Below are positions 1 to 12,600 of a stretch of 64,000 nucleotides of DNA, piece by piece (within the stretch, counting starts at the first letter, position 1; every line of letters starts with the position of its first letter). The stretch comes from Otis tarda (lineage: Eukaryota; Chordata; Aves; Otidiformes; Otididae): the NCBI GenBank assembly GCA_026413225.1, contig CM048552.1:166110053-166174052 (forward strand), written 5' to 3'. The position numbers were made by a program, and so were the translations under genes. Below the pieces are notes generated by a model. It was not told the origin of the DNA. It worked only from the letters and a program-made list of their open reading frames with translations, and made no database searches.

Positions 1-246
1 ATACTGTTCAATAAGCATGTCATGAAGGTTTAGGCGTCTTATTGTAACCTGAGAGAGATTTCTGATTCTCCATATAAGGGTTGGTATGATTCAATGGCCC
101 TTTACTGGGGGGCAATAAATGGCAATGAGAATTACATTTCTGAGAGAGTATTTATTAGATTTGAGAAGGTCTGTTGGGTTTTATGTGGTACTGATCTTTT
201 TGTTTACTTTTATTTGTGTTTGATACCTTTGATGACTGAATATCAG

Positions 247-315
247 AAAGATTATGAGACAGATTCTGCAGTATATGACACAGAACAGGAAGCTCATCTC
301 AGGATTGCTGACAAG
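247..315 (+). CDS. Candidate coding exon, gene unidentified
   Basis: A 69-nt stretch is bounded by an AG acceptor after a T-rich run (gaatatcag) and by a consensus-like donor (AAG then gtaaag). It is open in phase 0 and encodes 23 residues beginning KDYETDSAVYDTEQEA and ending RIADK, a charged, protein-like composition unlike the leucine/phenylalanine-rich chance frames around it. The frame stays open upstream to an ATG at 94, but that upstream part reads like translated intron. I do not recognise the protein. The next candidate exon at 1309 starts in a different phase, so if both belong to one gene another exon must lie between them. It could also be a chance frame. Confidence 0.28.
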
Positions 316-1308
316 GTAAAGAAAATATGCCACCCTCTAACTTTCTGAATTTTGCAATAAACTTTCCCTCCACAGTCAGCTAGCGTTTGTCTTTCTCTTC
401 CGAAAATGGGATCTGCTGCCTTTATCTCTTGTTACAGCTGTTTTCCCTCCTGCTCCCTTTTGCAGTCATCAGACAGCTATCTGTTTTGAGTGCTCCTGCA
501 ATGGCAAGAGAAAGGTCCTCTCATCTGTCCTCACTACACTTTTAAAGCTTACCCTGGGACCACAATTGGCACCACTACAATATTAATGAAAGGAGGTGAA
601 TAGTTTATTATTGTTTATCACTGTAAGAGAAAGACGCAGATTTATATTAATCACTTCCTCCTAGGACACGGAGCATGGTGGGAAGGACTGGTGATTTGTG
701 TAGCTCTGAATTACTCTGTCTCTCTGACCTTTTTAAATTGAAGCTTTATGAACCTCAGCTGTTTGCCCTGTAAAGTCTTATAGAGACTTAACAGCTTTAT
801 GTATTTTCTTCTCTCTTTCTGGCTAGTTTTAATCGTGCAACCCAGTCACAGCAAATGCTATTGCAGAAACAAAGGCTTTAATAATCTTAGTGTTAAGCAG
901 CTTTTGAAAGATACTTTTTGAAAGTATTCCGAACCTAAAGTCTTTAATATTTTGCTTTCACTTCATGTTAACTTCTACATCACCATTTTAGTATGGATTG
1001 GCCTGACAAGAATTCCATTTTGAAAAAGAAAACTATTATGTTAAAAATTTTAGTTTTACACTACATCAAAATGAAAAAGATACTTTGAAAAACAATATAA
1101 TGAAGAATTATTAGCAGAAGGATTAGAGAACTCAGGTGGCTTGTGGAAAACCTTGACCTATGTCTATGTTTTGCATGATTTGGAAGAGGGACTTGAGACC
1201 AGATGAGGGCTTAGCAGGTGTTTAAAGAGCCTTTCAACTTCTTTAACCTTAACGCCAACATTTAACACCGAGTGAATATATACAGCTCCTTTAATCTCTG
1301 TTTTGCAG
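316..1308. other. Non-coding stretch between two candidate exons
   Basis: AT-rich sequence without a convincing reading frame or recognisable repeat. A pyrimidine-rich AG at about 365-378 could be another acceptor, but no clear exon follows it. If the flanking candidate exons are real this is intronic. Confidence 0.4.
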
Positions 1309-1409
1309 CTTCTCTACTTTCTGTGGGTACTTCTATCCCAGATACTTCTAGCCAGCTTGGCAAGAAAGTAAATCTGGTAGATGACCTTGTAAAGCAAGAG
1401 ACACACTGA
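1309..1409 (+). CDS. Candidate terminal coding exon, gene unidentified
   Basis: A pyrimidine-rich acceptor (ctctgttttgcag) precedes an open stretch of 32 codons ending in TGA at 1407-1409. In the frame with two leading bases completing a split codon, the peptide contains SVGTSIPDTSSQLGKKVNLV followed by DDLVKQETH at the C terminus. The composition is protein-like and would suit the last coding exon of a plus-strand gene, with 3' UTR following. The other two frames give shorter, hydrophobic peptides. I do not recognise the protein, and the phase does not join directly to the candidate exon at 247-315. The antisense open frames across this area look like shadows. Confidence 0.27.
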
Positions 1410-3204
1410 GACAGCACAAGGCAACTGCAGTGCCTGTACCTAGCTGAAGGTGCAAACTCCTGTGTTGGCCTTGTTCTTGTGCAATACAACTCAAAGCAGG
1501 GGAGCATAGCAATACAGATGGCAGCTGTATCTGATTCAGCACCACTCTGGTGCTGAAGACTGGGTGACAGCCTACACAAAATTTACCCAAATTTTGGTGT
1601 GAAACAAGCCTTGTCCCTGAATCAGAAAGGTTTATGTTGCCATTTGGATTCCATTCTATCCTAGGTGAGTATATTGATGAATAAACTACTCTATTTCAAG
1701 TACTAGTTCTGTCTGGGACACTTCTACAAAAATGCAATAAAGGAACTGGCAGTTCTTGCTGAAATCCTGAAAACATTTGGCTTCTGTTACAGAACATTGT
1801 GCTATATAATAAAATTAAGTCTTGATGCTGTGTGGTTTTTTTAATATAGTATATTTTAAAATTTGCTTAAACTTGGAAAACAAGAAGATTGTACCTGTGT
1901 TAACATTATATTTGACAAATATCTTTTGAAAAGAGGCTTTTATATTACATGTAACAATTGTAAAATTACTTCTTTTTTCTTGATTTGCATTTCCTTGTTT
2001 TGGGGTCAAAAAAAAAAAAGAAATAAATTCTATTCAAACTAAACAGAAAACCTAAAAAGTATAATTTCACTAGGGGGCAGAAAATGCCTGAGGTTCGTCA
2101 TCTACAGAATCACGTTTGAGTTTATTTGACATAAAGGTTCTAAAACAGCTGGCTAACCTCTGAATCATCATACACCAAGCAAATCAATAATACTCTATGG
2201 TAGTCACTGTTCAAGGAAAGAACACTGTGATGGAAAGCCCTTCACTTAAACAGTCATGTACTGTAGATGTACATCAGTGAGTAATAATGCTGTTCAAGGA
2301 AGTCACCAGGAAAAAAGAAATCATTTCTGTCCTCAGGTCTACTGGGAGTGAGACAAAAAACAAAAGGGAGAGAGAAGGAGAAAAAAAAAGATGAAATAAA
2401 ATCAAACTTTCATCTTCAAAAATGACTTTAAAATGTTCTTGTTTGCCTTTTAATATCTGTGATCAAATCTTCAAAATTATTTTCATTTATAGATAAATAT
2501 TTTTGGAAGAATTCAACACATAATGTTTATTACTGGCAGAATTGACATATAACTTGATTGTTTCTGAGATTTTTTTTTCCTACTAAAAACATTCAACAAT
2601 TTTATCTTAACTAACCTATATTTACAAATTTTAGTCTCGCTCACAGAAAGTATTTATATTTACATATTAATTTCAGTGTATAATAAAAATTAAGATTCTG
2701 TATTTAAGTATAACGTAATAATATTATACTACAATTAAATAAAGTACACAAAACCAAGATACTGCATACTGAAATTACCTTCTGGCTTATGGGGACTTTT
2801 ATGATTTTGATTAAGTCCTTCCTTGTACAGTTTTTTAAACCTGCAAAAGACAGAAAAATAAACTGCACAATGTTTTTATTCGTGTTTACGTAACTAATTT
2901 TCCAACTTAAATAGTAAGTCAATTAAGAACTCAAAAAAAAAAATCAGAAACCTTTTGTAAGTTCCTCTATCTGTTGCGGAATCAGAATACTCAAATGCAG
3001 CATAATCTTCACTTTTAGAATCATTGTAAGTTTTCTGTGGCATTTTATTGAAGTAAAGCACACAGAACTGCTTGAGAAATTCATACAGCACATAAATTCA
3101 TTTATTGGTCCTGAACTTCAAAAAATATTTGAAAAGGCCCTAAATACTTGTGAATGTCTTGGTGCAAATAGTGCACACAGTGCTAGCTTATTGAGTTGAA
3201 AGAA
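1410..3204. other. Non-coding, AT-rich
   Basis: No supported gene. Open frames here are short and rich in F, L, I and K, as expected by chance in AT-rich DNA. If the exon at 1309 is real, the first few hundred bases could be its 3' UTR; an AATAAA occurs at about 1736. Confidence 0.5.
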
Positions 3205-3205
3205 T

Positions 3206-3637
3206 TCATAGAATCATAGAATAGCTTGGGTTGGAAGGGGCATCATTCTTTCCTGCAAGGAGCAGAGACATCTTCAACTACATCAGGTTACTCAGAGCCC
3301 TGTCCAACCTGGCCTTGAATGTTTCCAGGGATGGGGCATCTACCACCTCTCTGGGCAACCTGTTTCAGTGTTCTACCACCCTCATGGTAATTTTTTTTTT
3401 TCCTGGTATCTAGTCTGAATCTGTCTCTTTCTATTTTAAAACCATTACCCCTCGTCCTATCACTACATGCCCCTGTAAAATGTCCCTCCCCATTTTTCTT
3501 GTAGGCCCCCTTCAGGTACTGTAAGGTCGCTATAAGGTCTCCCGGGAGCCTTCTCTTCTCCAGGCCGAACAGCCCCAGTTCTCTCAGCCTCTCCCCATAG
3601 GAAAGGTGCTGCAGCCTTCTGACCATTTTCATGGCTT
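3206..3637 (-). mobile_element. CR1 LINE, 5'-truncated 3' end
   Basis: The low-coordinate edge carries the inverted CR1 8-bp tail (tcatagaatcatagaat), followed by the reverse complement of the avian CR1 3' UTR and the end of ORF2. The minus-strand translation at 3288-3632 reads [20 protein letters not shown], which is the C-terminal region of the CR1 reverse transcriptase protein. It then shifts frame in the K-rich stretch (RKKKNYHEGG in place of [10 protein letters not shown]), so the copy is dead. The sequence breaks off at about 3637 where CR1 would continue towards its 5' end, the usual 5' truncation. It is more diverged than the copies at 39 and 44 kb. Confidence 0.93.
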
Positions 3638-5643
3638 GCTTCTTTTAGTAGGAAAAAATACTATTTTTTTACAACAGTATTTTTCTTCTTTTTTTTAAGG
3701 TCAATTTTTTTTTTTTTTTTTTTTGCATTTTGGCTTAATCTTTTTTTTTATGTTGAAACTGAAACTTCAAAATTAAAGAAACAAAAAGGCTTCTTGTAGT
3801 TGCTAATAAAAACTGCTGACTAGACCCTGGAAGACTGTTCCTTGTAGCTGTTCTCAAGGAAATAGGCAAATCCTACCTTTTATCATTATTCCCCTCATAA
3901 ACCTTAAAAAAGACACCTGTTTAGCTTGCAGAGAACTTCACAGTGGGGAAGTATATGATAATTTTGCTCAGCTTGGCATGACTGTTTGTCTTCAATGGCA
4001 AATTAACTGCTACATGAATAAACTAAAAAATGAAGTAGGATGGGCTGTAACTTGTGTAAACAGCAAACACACACCAGTTTTAAGTCTTAGATTAAGTCAG
4101 TCCACCTAGCAAAGAGTGAAGGACGGTTAACAGCTGCACCTCCAGGAAGTGATTTGTTTGAGTTATCTTCAAGTATGCGACTAAGATGAGAGGAATTGCC
4201 TGCAGGAAGTGTTAATGGGATGAGAAAGTGATGCACTGTACTCATAAGAGAGAAGCAACAATATATTTTATTGATATAAAACATGAGTTAACAAAGTTTG
4301 ATAGTAAATGGTAAATGTGACAGTAATTTAACAAAATTCTATGGCAAGGTGCACTGGATTACTTTCTACACAGAGGACAGGGTCAGACAAATCCATCAGG
4401 GAAACCCTCCTGATGAGTCACAAGATTCAGAAAGGACCTCCTTGCTTCCTAAACTCCTTCTCAGAAAGGAGTCTAGGTGCAGCTGGATCCAGTCATAGTC
4501 CCAGGCTTGACCAGAGGTTTGTCTAAAGGATTATATGTGCACAATCAATCCTTTATATAAGGATTATATAAAGGATTATATTATATCTTTATATAAGATT
4601 TCAAAGTTTAGCATGCTATTAGTCACTTACTGAGGATCTGTTGCAGCAAGGAATCTCTCAAAATCAAGGAGTAAGCCTGAGAGGCATCCCTGCTCAAGGG
4701 GAGATCCTGGCACGTAGCTTGCTGCCATGCGGGAGAGCTCAAAGGGCTCTTGGGCTGCTCACTATTTATGGAGTAAAATAATTGACTAATAGTCATATTT
4801 GCCTACTGACTGCAGATATTAGTTTCTACCAAATTTGAGCTGGAGATTTGATCAGCACTGTGGTAAGGTGAGGTACAACACCATCCTTTGGCTATTGTGT
4901 TGTTATCTGTCTCCCCCAAATCCACTTTAAGTCAGATGCCCCCATCACCATCAGGACAAGACACATCTACCACTAATGCTTATCAAGTGGTCAGCGAGAG
5001 GGAGCACACTGTCACACGGACTACAAGGTAATTAGGTTGGATTTTTTGATATCTAACTTTAAACCTCTTTAAATCAATATCATCTGCTGATTCCACAGTT
5101 ACTTGTGTAAGAAAACAGTGGTGCAAGGAAAGTAATATCTTGCAAGTTGTTCTAAATGTACTTTTATCAACAATTAATGAAATACACAGGTACGTATTTA
5201 TTTAGGAAAGCAAACAGAGGGCTTGAAAAGTGTAATTAAGTAGAAACCCCTCGTAAGATTCAGTCTGAACTAAACTATGCAGGAAGTTAGCTATAGCGTT
5301 TGCTTTTTGATATGCACCAGCTAAGCATTGTGGCTTATATTTTATTCTGTTTTTCTGTGGGCACTTTGTCTGATGAGACTAACAGATTTTTACAATATTT
5401 CTCACGCTCTGAATAAATATACTTCTATTAATTTCACAAATCAATTCTATTCTATGATATTTACAACTTTAAAAAAATCCTCTGTACAATAATCTTTCCT
5501 TGAATGTTTTACCTCGGTTTATTGAAAATTCTGTGACACACCTTCTGTTAATTGCCCTTGATCAACCAATCTGACTAGTATTTGTCCATTTTATTCCACT
5601 CTTATATGATGTCAAACTTCTCACATGGAGCTATTTAGCATGA
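3638..5643. other. Non-coding, AT-rich
   Basis: Contains a run of 20 T at 3705-3724 and an AT-rich hairpin at 4547-4577. Short open frames at 4087-4526 have no recognisable product. Confidence 0.5.
4547..4577. repeat. AT-rich inverted repeat with 13-bp perfect arms
   Basis: Arms AATCCTTTATATA (4547-4559) and TATATAAAGGATT (4565-4577) are exact reverse complements separated by 5 nt. A further copy of the GGATTATAT motif follows. No gene context suggests a function. Confidence 0.6.
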
Positions 5644-5648
5644 GCATT

Positions 5649-6216
5649 TGCACTAGGCCCAGCTGAGATAGAGTCAATTTTCTTTAGAAGCACCCCATAC
5701 AGGACTGTGTTTTGGACTTGTGACTAAATCAGTGTTGCCAGCAGACCAGTGTTTTAGCTGTTACTGAACACTGCGTAACATCAAGACCTCCTCTGTTTCT
5801 CATTCTACCCAACAGCAAGTAGGCTGAGTGTAGGCAAGTTGCTGGGAGAGGACACAGCCAAGACAGCTGACCCCAATCGACCAAAGGGATATTCCATACC
5901 ACACAACATAACACTCGGCAATAAAAACGTGGGAGGAGTTAGGAGGAGTAGGAGCCTTTCCAAGTTAGCCTGTACTCAGAGACTGACTGGGCATTGGTCT
6001 GCTCACGGGAGGCGGTGAGTGATTGTTTTTGCATTACTTGTCTTTTAGTTTGTTGGGTTTTTTTTTCTGTCTCCTTCACTTATTAAACTGAATTTGTCTT
6101 TACTTATGAGGTTTTTTTCTCACTTTTGTTCTTCCAATTCTCTCCAGCATCCTCCTGACTGAAGGAGTGACAGAGTGAGCAGGTGGTGGGGGCCTGGCTG
6201 GGGTCAACCTGTCACA
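5649..6216 (+). mobile_element. Solo LTR of an endogenous retrovirus (ERVL-type), with 5-bp target duplication
   Basis: The element begins TGCACTAGGCCCAGCTGAGA and ends GGTCAACCTGTCACA, giving TG...CA termini. It is flanked by the exact 5-bp duplication GCATT (5644-5648 and 6217-6221). The body matches a widespread avian LTR as I remember it: GCTGAGATAGAGT near the start, the GGGATATTCCATACC block, a TATA-like AATAAAAA at 5920-5927, and a polyadenylation signal ATTAAA at 6082-6087 followed by TCTCACTTTTGTTCTTCC. At 568 bp with no internal viral sequence on either side it is a solo LTR left by recombination. A 5-bp duplication suits ERVL-like integration; the class is inferred. Confidence 0.88.
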
Positions 6217-6221
6217 GCATT

Positions 6222-9093
6222 TCTAGCTATTCAAAACTAAACATCAGGAAACTTAAATGCCAACTGAAAGAAAATTGCCTATGTCTCTCTCTACTTGTGT
6301 ATACATGTACTGTTTTCCACTGTTAATAACTGTCCTGAAGAAAGCTATTCAAAAGTTTGTCAACTTTTATCAACTGCAAATAAACAAAATACCAGACCTT
6401 CATATAAAGTTTATGGATGGGAACAGTTGCCTTGCTGATTTTAGTGTCCTAGTTTCAGCACCACATAGAAGTCCTCAAAACATCCAGATGCAGAGCTTGT
6501 ATCTTTCACTCTATTCAGCAGCAATTTAACCAATTTAGGGATAATAGCAAGAAGAAAATAGTATTCTGCCTTTTTTTTTTTACGGTTGCTATCAACTCCT
6601 CAAAAGTTATACTAGAAAAAAAAATCTTACTGGCTCCTCGATGTGAATCTCATTATTTCACTCTTTCAAGGCAGTATCTTCTTCTTTTAATAATTATGTT
6701 AAATATACACTAAAAGAAGCAGTCCTACATAATTTTTGACTTAAATGTGACAGCATGTGATACACAGTAATATTATGATTATTAGACATTATCGTGGGCT
6801 ATCGTACAGTCAGTGGACTGTAAATACAATTAATATTGATCTCTACTATGCATTTTTTTTCTGTAAATATTTGTATAAAAGTATTGTATCTGATAATATC
6901 AATACACTTGTGACAGGATCCTAAGCCTGCATCAGGTTTGAGGTGAATCTGCCTAGATTTTTGTCCTCTGATGAAGAACACCACAAATTCTGCAAGGCTT
7001 TAAACTCCGAATGTTATGGAGACGTGAATAAAAACTATGAAATGTTTGCTTCCTTTGAAAGAGTGAACTGAATGCGACCAGGAAACATAAAACACAAATA
7101 AGAATAATTAAAAAAAAAAATCTAGTGGAATCTAACAATTAAAATTTTTAATTTACAGTTATAGTTCTAAATTTAATACTCTAATTACAATTGAGAAATT
7201 TAACATTTAAAATTACTTTTAATATAATTTAATATTAAAATAACTTCAGTTTGTTTTCATTTTAATTTTTGGTGGCTCATATGTTTAACTATCAGTACAG
7301 TTGTAAGGGGTAAGTTTTTGTTGATTTAAAATTAAATTAGATTGAGCTTTTTACTGTAGGAATGTGTTCAAGAATCTCTTGTTTTCAGGTGGAATGATCT
7401 GAGACGTATTGAAGATGAGCACTATTTGACTTGACTTCGATAATTTTCCTTTTTTTTTTTAAGTTACTACTATGTCAGTGAAATCAGATTCTCTGTGCTG
7501 CTTCTTAGGTTGTTACCATTCTTATGGGAGATCTGTGTCATGTGGTCTCAGCAAGTGTCTAAGATCTGGTTTAACTGGTTTCTCCAGTTTGCTAAGACCT
7601 CTTTTAGTTCCTTTGATGCATTAACCCAGGCCAGTTTAGAACTATGCAAATCCATATGCCCTTGGGTAAAACCTTTAGACATAGTGACTGTACATAGTCT
7701 TATGCGAGCTACTGCTTCATTTCAAATCTAAGATGAAAAAAAAAATGGGCTTTCACAGAAGGCTGAGAATATTGTGTTGTTTAAAAAGAGATTATATAAA
7801 TTACTTTGTTTTCCTTCTCTCCAGCAGTAGCCATAGCACCTCCTGAAAATAAAGATGCAAAGGGTCAGAACTTTATGCTTTTAGATTGAGGGACAATCAA
7901 TGCCTAAATATCTACTTATAAAGTAGGTTAAAACAAGACTAGTTCAGCAATTAATATTGAAAATTCAACAGAGGTTATCTAATTATCCACTGAAATTCTC
8001 TGCCCACTGAATAGACAGAAAGCCCTGAGAAAACTCAGTATTTGTTCTAGTAAAACTCTAATGACTTCAATTTTAGCAAAAGCAACTCTAAACTCAGGTA
8101 ATGAGCTAAATAAATCTCAAATTTTTAACAACTAAGAAGAGAAATAATAGGATTAGCATTAAAGCATTTATAGCCAACATACTGAGCAATTTTATACTTC
8201 ATTTCACTTATTACAATACCTCCTATTATTTTCTTTACTGATTTGCCCTCAAAAGTTACATGGATCAGGCACAGAAAAGACCAGATATGTAATATCTGAA
8301 AATTTCACCTTCCTTCTTTCACAGATTATCCCACTATGTATTCTCCACTGTCACCATTTCACCCAGGAGATTCAAGAACCCAATGTTCTTGTTTTGGTTG
8401 TATGCATATTTGTTTGGTTGCATGAGTATATTTTTTCCTGAAGTACAAATAAAATCCATTAACTGCATTTGGGAATGAAGTTGTCAGATCTTTGAAAACC
8501 CTTGCAATTGACTTCTCAGCAGTGGAGGGTCCTGCAAATAGATAAAATATAATACTCTATGCTCAATTAACAGATCAAATGCTACCTAAAATAGCAACCT
8601 AGGCCTCTCAAGAGACAATCAGAGCAGTCAGCGTTGCTCCTTGAGTTAACAGAACTTTTATCCAGAAGGGTAATGCTTCCCTGTGCAGATGATGATGGTA
8701 AAAGCCCCTGCAGGGATTGAAAAAGCTGCCAGAATCCTCAGCAAATATGAAGAATAATCTTTTGGCACCCTTTCATAAAGATAGCCATTTTACACAGATA
8801 GAAAATTGTACATTTTTGATAAAATTAAACTGCAAACATGCACAATTTCTTTCACAGAAGAAAGAACTTACATGTCCTAGTTTTTATATATATGCTACCT
8901 AATGCAAAACTTGGAAAGTGTTCACACAATGCAATAATGAGACAGATTATAAGAACTTTCTGTTTCTAGGAAAATATAATGTCCTTAATACATTATTGAA
9001 CAATTCTAAATTATTAGACAATATCTTAATCTCTGTGCTTATACAACAAAGTTTTGAGCATTTTTTTTTTTTTTTTTTTTTGCACCCGGAGGT
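6222..9093. other. Non-coding, AT-rich
   Basis: No supported gene or recognisable interspersed repeat. Very AT-rich at 7130-7260. A run of 21 T lies at 9061-9081, abutting the LTR-like repeat that follows. The 78-codon open frame at 7495-7731 has no recognisable domain. Confidence 0.5.
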
Positions 9094-9666
9094 CCTGGGG
9101 TTTTATGATGCTAGGAAGAAAGGCACTCAGACTTTGTAAGGTATCATTTTTAACGTTATTTATTAGAGCTATCACTGTAAAGAAATCAAGAATAATATAG
9201 ACAATCATACATCTCTTTAGATGGTGGGAACTCTGAGATGTGCAACATTGAACAAGTCTCCAATCCACAAGGCAGCATGGAGACCCTACTTGTTTAAAGG
9301 GTTACCCCATTTGGGGTATTTGAGCTGTTACAGGATTTTCTTCCAAGAAAACAATTCTATTCATCATTTCTACTATGAAACAGAAAGGACATTTTGATGG
9401 GAACTTACATTTTTACACAAAGGCAAGGCCATACAGGGGGTGTAATTGTCAATACCAAGTGGAAGCTGCCTATAGCTCCTCTGTCACAACAACCCGGCTA
9501 ATTTTATCGTGCAGACAAAGGATATGCTCATCTTAGCAAAGTCCTAAAGGCCAAGCTGTACATCCAACACAGCACAGCGAACAATGGCACAGACCTGGGC
9601 CACGCAGTTATGTGGATCATCAAGTCTTTCATGTTCAACAGTCTTCCAATGAGGATCACAGCAACA
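9094..9666 (-). mobile_element. LTR-like dispersed repeat, copy 1 (unclassified)
   Basis: This stretch aligns by eye, in the same order and orientation, with 47335-47928. Shared blocks include GGCAAG-CCA-ACAGG, GTAATTG-CA-TACCAAGTGG, AATTTTCTT-CAAGAAA and AGGATCAC near the right end. On the minus strand it has an LTR-like layout: a long GC-moderate body, a polyadenylation-like AATAAA (plus-strand TTTATT near 9159-9164), then an R/U5-like end. No target duplication was found. LTR nature is inferred; membership of a repeat family is directly visible from the two copies. Confidence 0.6.
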
Positions 9667-12600
9667 TCTACCTTGGACACAAGGTTTATTTCCATCTAAT
9701 GAAAGAAATTATGGGTGATTTTTGTTTTACCTGGTCTTGGAGAAAACAACATTTTTGAGAAGAGTGTTTTCTACTCAGCCTACAGTGTCTCCAAACCTCA
9801 TTATTTGATAGTGTATGTATTAAAATAAAAGGGATGGGATTTATCTCATCTACCTCTACTAATCAAACAGCTAAAAGCTCTATCTTTACCTTCCCCCCTA
9901 TCAAGAACAGAATGGGATAAGCACCCTCACAGTATCCTTAGATAGTAACCTCTGGAATATTCTTTATTCTCACTGATTTATAAGGGACACTAAAATAATT
10001 TAGGTTACACATTTTATTACAGTTAGGTGAGATGAATGTCAGCTCCATTCTATATGATAGTGATTACATACAGATTTCTGCATTTCATTTCTTTAAAAAT
10101 GTAAAGAGTCTCTCTCTATCCTGACTATGTAAAGACACCTCATAAATCAAGTTGAGACTGTAAAAACAAAAAGCAAGTAAATAGAGTCTTAAAAAATTGA
10201 AAGCTATTTGGATTTTAATAGTTGAATTGAAGAATACAATGTCACTGGTGAAGACTTTTTATACTCTGTCACCTTTGTATAATTCTGAATGTTGAAGTTA
10301 GGCAGAAAAGGAGTTAGTTATCTTGAGTTTTTATTGTCCTTTGAATGAAAAATTTTACTTTTTCCAGAAGGAGACTGGAGCTGTGTTGAATCCACAGCAC
10401 AATGGGTGGAGAAGTAGGACCAGAATAACTACATTACCATGTGTACCCCATAAGGCTATGTACTTTTATGGCACACAAACTGGTACATCACTTAACAGTA
10501 TAAGCAAGCTAATAGTACTCTTAAAACCACAGAATTAAAATTACTGAGACATGAGGAAATTAATTTGTTCTTGTATGAGAGTATAACTAAAATATAAAGC
10601 CTTTAAAGCCCTTATTTGGAGATCACTAAATACATAAAACTTTATTTAAAAATTTTTTTGGTTTACACCATTGTAGAAAGAAGTGACTAGCAACTGTTTG
10701 ATGAACTGTACTGTCTGTTTAACTTAATGCTTAAACCACATAATTCTGTAGTTGTTTATTAAATTTCACAATTCCTCAGACATAGTTTGAAAAAGTTTCT
10801 GTTATTTTATATATATTCAGCTTTACTAAATTATTTGAGAGATAGATCACAGGCTGGTGATATAGATCATTGACTCTGTAACTAACTTGATTTACATCAG
10901 CTAAGAAGATGACCAAGTAGAAACCTTCTCACTCTTTACATTAATATTAATATTTGTTTATCTTTTTTTTTTATCAGTTAATAGAAAAGAAGACTTTAGT
11001 CTCTTCTCTTACACAGAGAAAGAGTCAATACTGCACTATAATTATACCAGATAAAAAGCAAGATATATTTTACTAAACCATATAGCAAAGTATATCTTGG
11101 TTATAACTAGAGTGCATTTCCTGAAGAAAAAACAAAACTGCACCATTCTTCTTTTATTTAGTCATTCAAATGAAAGTCTTTAACTTCTTTTCCAAATGGA
11201 CTATCTCTTTTACAAAATGAAAGCTGGCCTCCTGTGCAAAGTTGTAATAAGTTCTTCATGTCTGTTTGGCTATTGCCTAACTTAATAAATTTTTTTTGAA
11301 AGAGTAGCTGTTACGTAACAATTTAAGTCAATGAGATTAAGATGGCCAAGCTTCAGCAGTAGATAAAAATCAGTGTCTAAGCACCATAAGAATCACAGCA
11401 CAGTCCTAGGAAGACATTCACAAGATAGAGGTTAGGAACACAGATGAAAATTTTGTTCAGCGCAAAAGGTAATACACATTATATGTGAAGTTAAAAATTT
11501 ATGTCTAATTAATGTTTTATCAGCAATCTGATAAAAAATATAAGAAGTAGTTACAAACAGTTACAATTCCAATGACAATGAAACTCATTCAGTAAAAGTA
11601 AAAATTAAGAGAGAGAGAGAGCATCGACCCTATTAAAATAGTTAACATATGTTAATTTCCTACTACGTAACCTTTTCTTCTGATGTTATGCTCACCCTTC
11701 CACTGTCCCACTGGTACTAAGGTCAAGAGCATCAGTCTTTCTTACTAAGAAGTGGGGGTGTATAACAATTCCGTATCCTGAGGTTTTTGTCAGAAGTATG
11801 TTGCTAATGGTGGGGGTTTCTTCTGCCTTGGACTTTGATTTTTCTGTTTTGTGTTTTTTTCTCTGAAGTTATTTTTTACCTGACTCACACAGGTGCTTTC
11901 CTGCATTGATCAGCTTTCGACCACTGTGTTTTGTTTTCACAATTTGGAAACTCTGATATCACCAGCAGTTCACTCCATGCAGAACTGCTATAAATTTGAA
12001 ACAAATTTAGGCAATAGCTATCTGATTGTTAGACAATTGCTATCACAAAGAGAGCACGCTAACATCAGCTCAGGACAAGGCAAGTGCAAGTGAGTCCTGA
12101 GAGACAGCACTACCAGGTCAATTCAAAGCCTGAGGCTTTTTACAAGTAATGGCAAAACATATTTCCTGGGCTACCCTTCAGCAATCCTGCTCTGCTGTGT
12201 ACTGATCTGTGTATGAAATGGGATTCCAGGGGAACCAGAAAATTTGTCCTCATTGACCTTTGCTGCCATTACCTCCTTCTACAGCTAAGAGAGTTACCAG
12301 CATTTGGGACAGCACAACTCAATTACATTACCTAACTCTTCACAGAAATTTATCAGTAACTGTAAAACTTTTGTACTTTAAAAAAAATAAATATGATATA
12401 TCACACTAAAGTTATAGTTATTCAAATACTACATGTGCAGGCATGCTCAAGTAACAGGACAACATTTGTTGCTTACAGTGTGTAGAACTATGAACCCAAA
12501 GCATGTCAAATTGAATAATTTCTTTTCAGTTAATCATCAGTCAGACAAAACATGAAAAGAAAATATTTTCAGTGTTTGTTTATCAACTGCAAAAGAAGGT

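Noticed and set aside
1262..1590. Overlapping 105- and 80-codon minus-strand frames
   Set aside because: They overlap each other in different frames and lie antisense to the better-supported plus-strand candidate exon, with no recognisable product.
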